Shown here piece after piece: positions 34,178-34,289 of a stretch of 34,289 nucleotides of DNA (position 1 is the stretch's first letter; each line of letters opens with the position of its first letter). A program made the position numbers and the translations under genes. The DNA is from Planctomycetota bacterium (GTDB lineage: Bacteria > Planctomycetota > B15-G4). Location: NCBI GenBank assembly GCA_029259745.1, contig JAJDEO010000001.1, forward strand, positions 1 to 34,289. Direction: 5' to 3'. The notes under the pieces were generated by a model that was not told the origin of the DNA, did not search any database, and worked only from the letters and a program-made list of their open reading frames with translations.

Positions 34178-34289
34178 GGGGGTGCTTGTCCGCCGTCGTC
34201 GGGCGACAGGGACGGCGGCGCTCAGGCACGCCTGTTGGCGAGGAGGGGATCGCGTGACGGTGGTGAGGTCGGCGTGAAGTCGCTGCCGC

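Overview
The window is very G+C-rich, densely coding DNA from a free-living bacterium, most likely a planctomycete (Planctomycetota). The pointers are sulfatase-superfamily lipoproteins, a large FG-GAP/VCBS repeat exoprotein with a typical planctomycetal C-terminal tail, ECF-type sigma factors next to a Ser/Thr kinase with a SUMF1-like extracytoplasmic domain, and several genes that seem to be read from leaderless transcripts. The phylum is inferred from gene content; no rRNA or tRNA gene was seen.

Layout. Positions 1-2466 (minus strand) hold a truncated sulfatase-like lipoprotein and a lipoprotein resembling copper monooxygenases/SURNod19, separated by a palindromic repeat. Positions 2939-7661 (plus) hold a membrane pentapeptide-repeat protein, then dusB, a DUF309 protein and a DUF429 protein in a tight run. 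Positions 7688-14015 (minus) hold a damaged ParE-like toxin fragment, a small BamE-like exported protein, a polyprenyl glycosylphosphotransferase and a GT4 glycosyltransferase (exopolysaccharide initiation and extension), and the FG-GAP exoprotein. A sodium:solute symporter follows (14451-15896, plus).

Positions 15.9-18.4 kb form an accessory islet. It has small or unrecognised genes, one resembling the 'plasmid related protein' family, among four copies of a roughly 165-bp MITE-like inverted-repeat element. Positions 18.4-21.9 kb carry two sigma factors followed by the membrane Ser/Thr kinase. An unrecognised 178-aa protein and an orphan strong terminator come next.

From 23.4 kb there is a FIST sensor protein divergent from a small cysteine-rich, YHS/TRASH-like lipoprotein. 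After it comes a conserved envelope cluster: membrane protein, DUF4129, DUF4350, MoxR AAA+ ATPase and DUF58, with a convergent fused RDD-SpoIIM protein. A cysteine-less peroxiredoxin-like protein and an acetyl-CoA acetyltransferase close the window.

The two most notable non-coding signals are dispersed repeat families: the MITE-like element (14070, 16042, 17405, 18199) and a longer-range palindromic element (1299, 2561, 25069). Most other open frames in this G+C-rich DNA are antisense or off-frame shadows.
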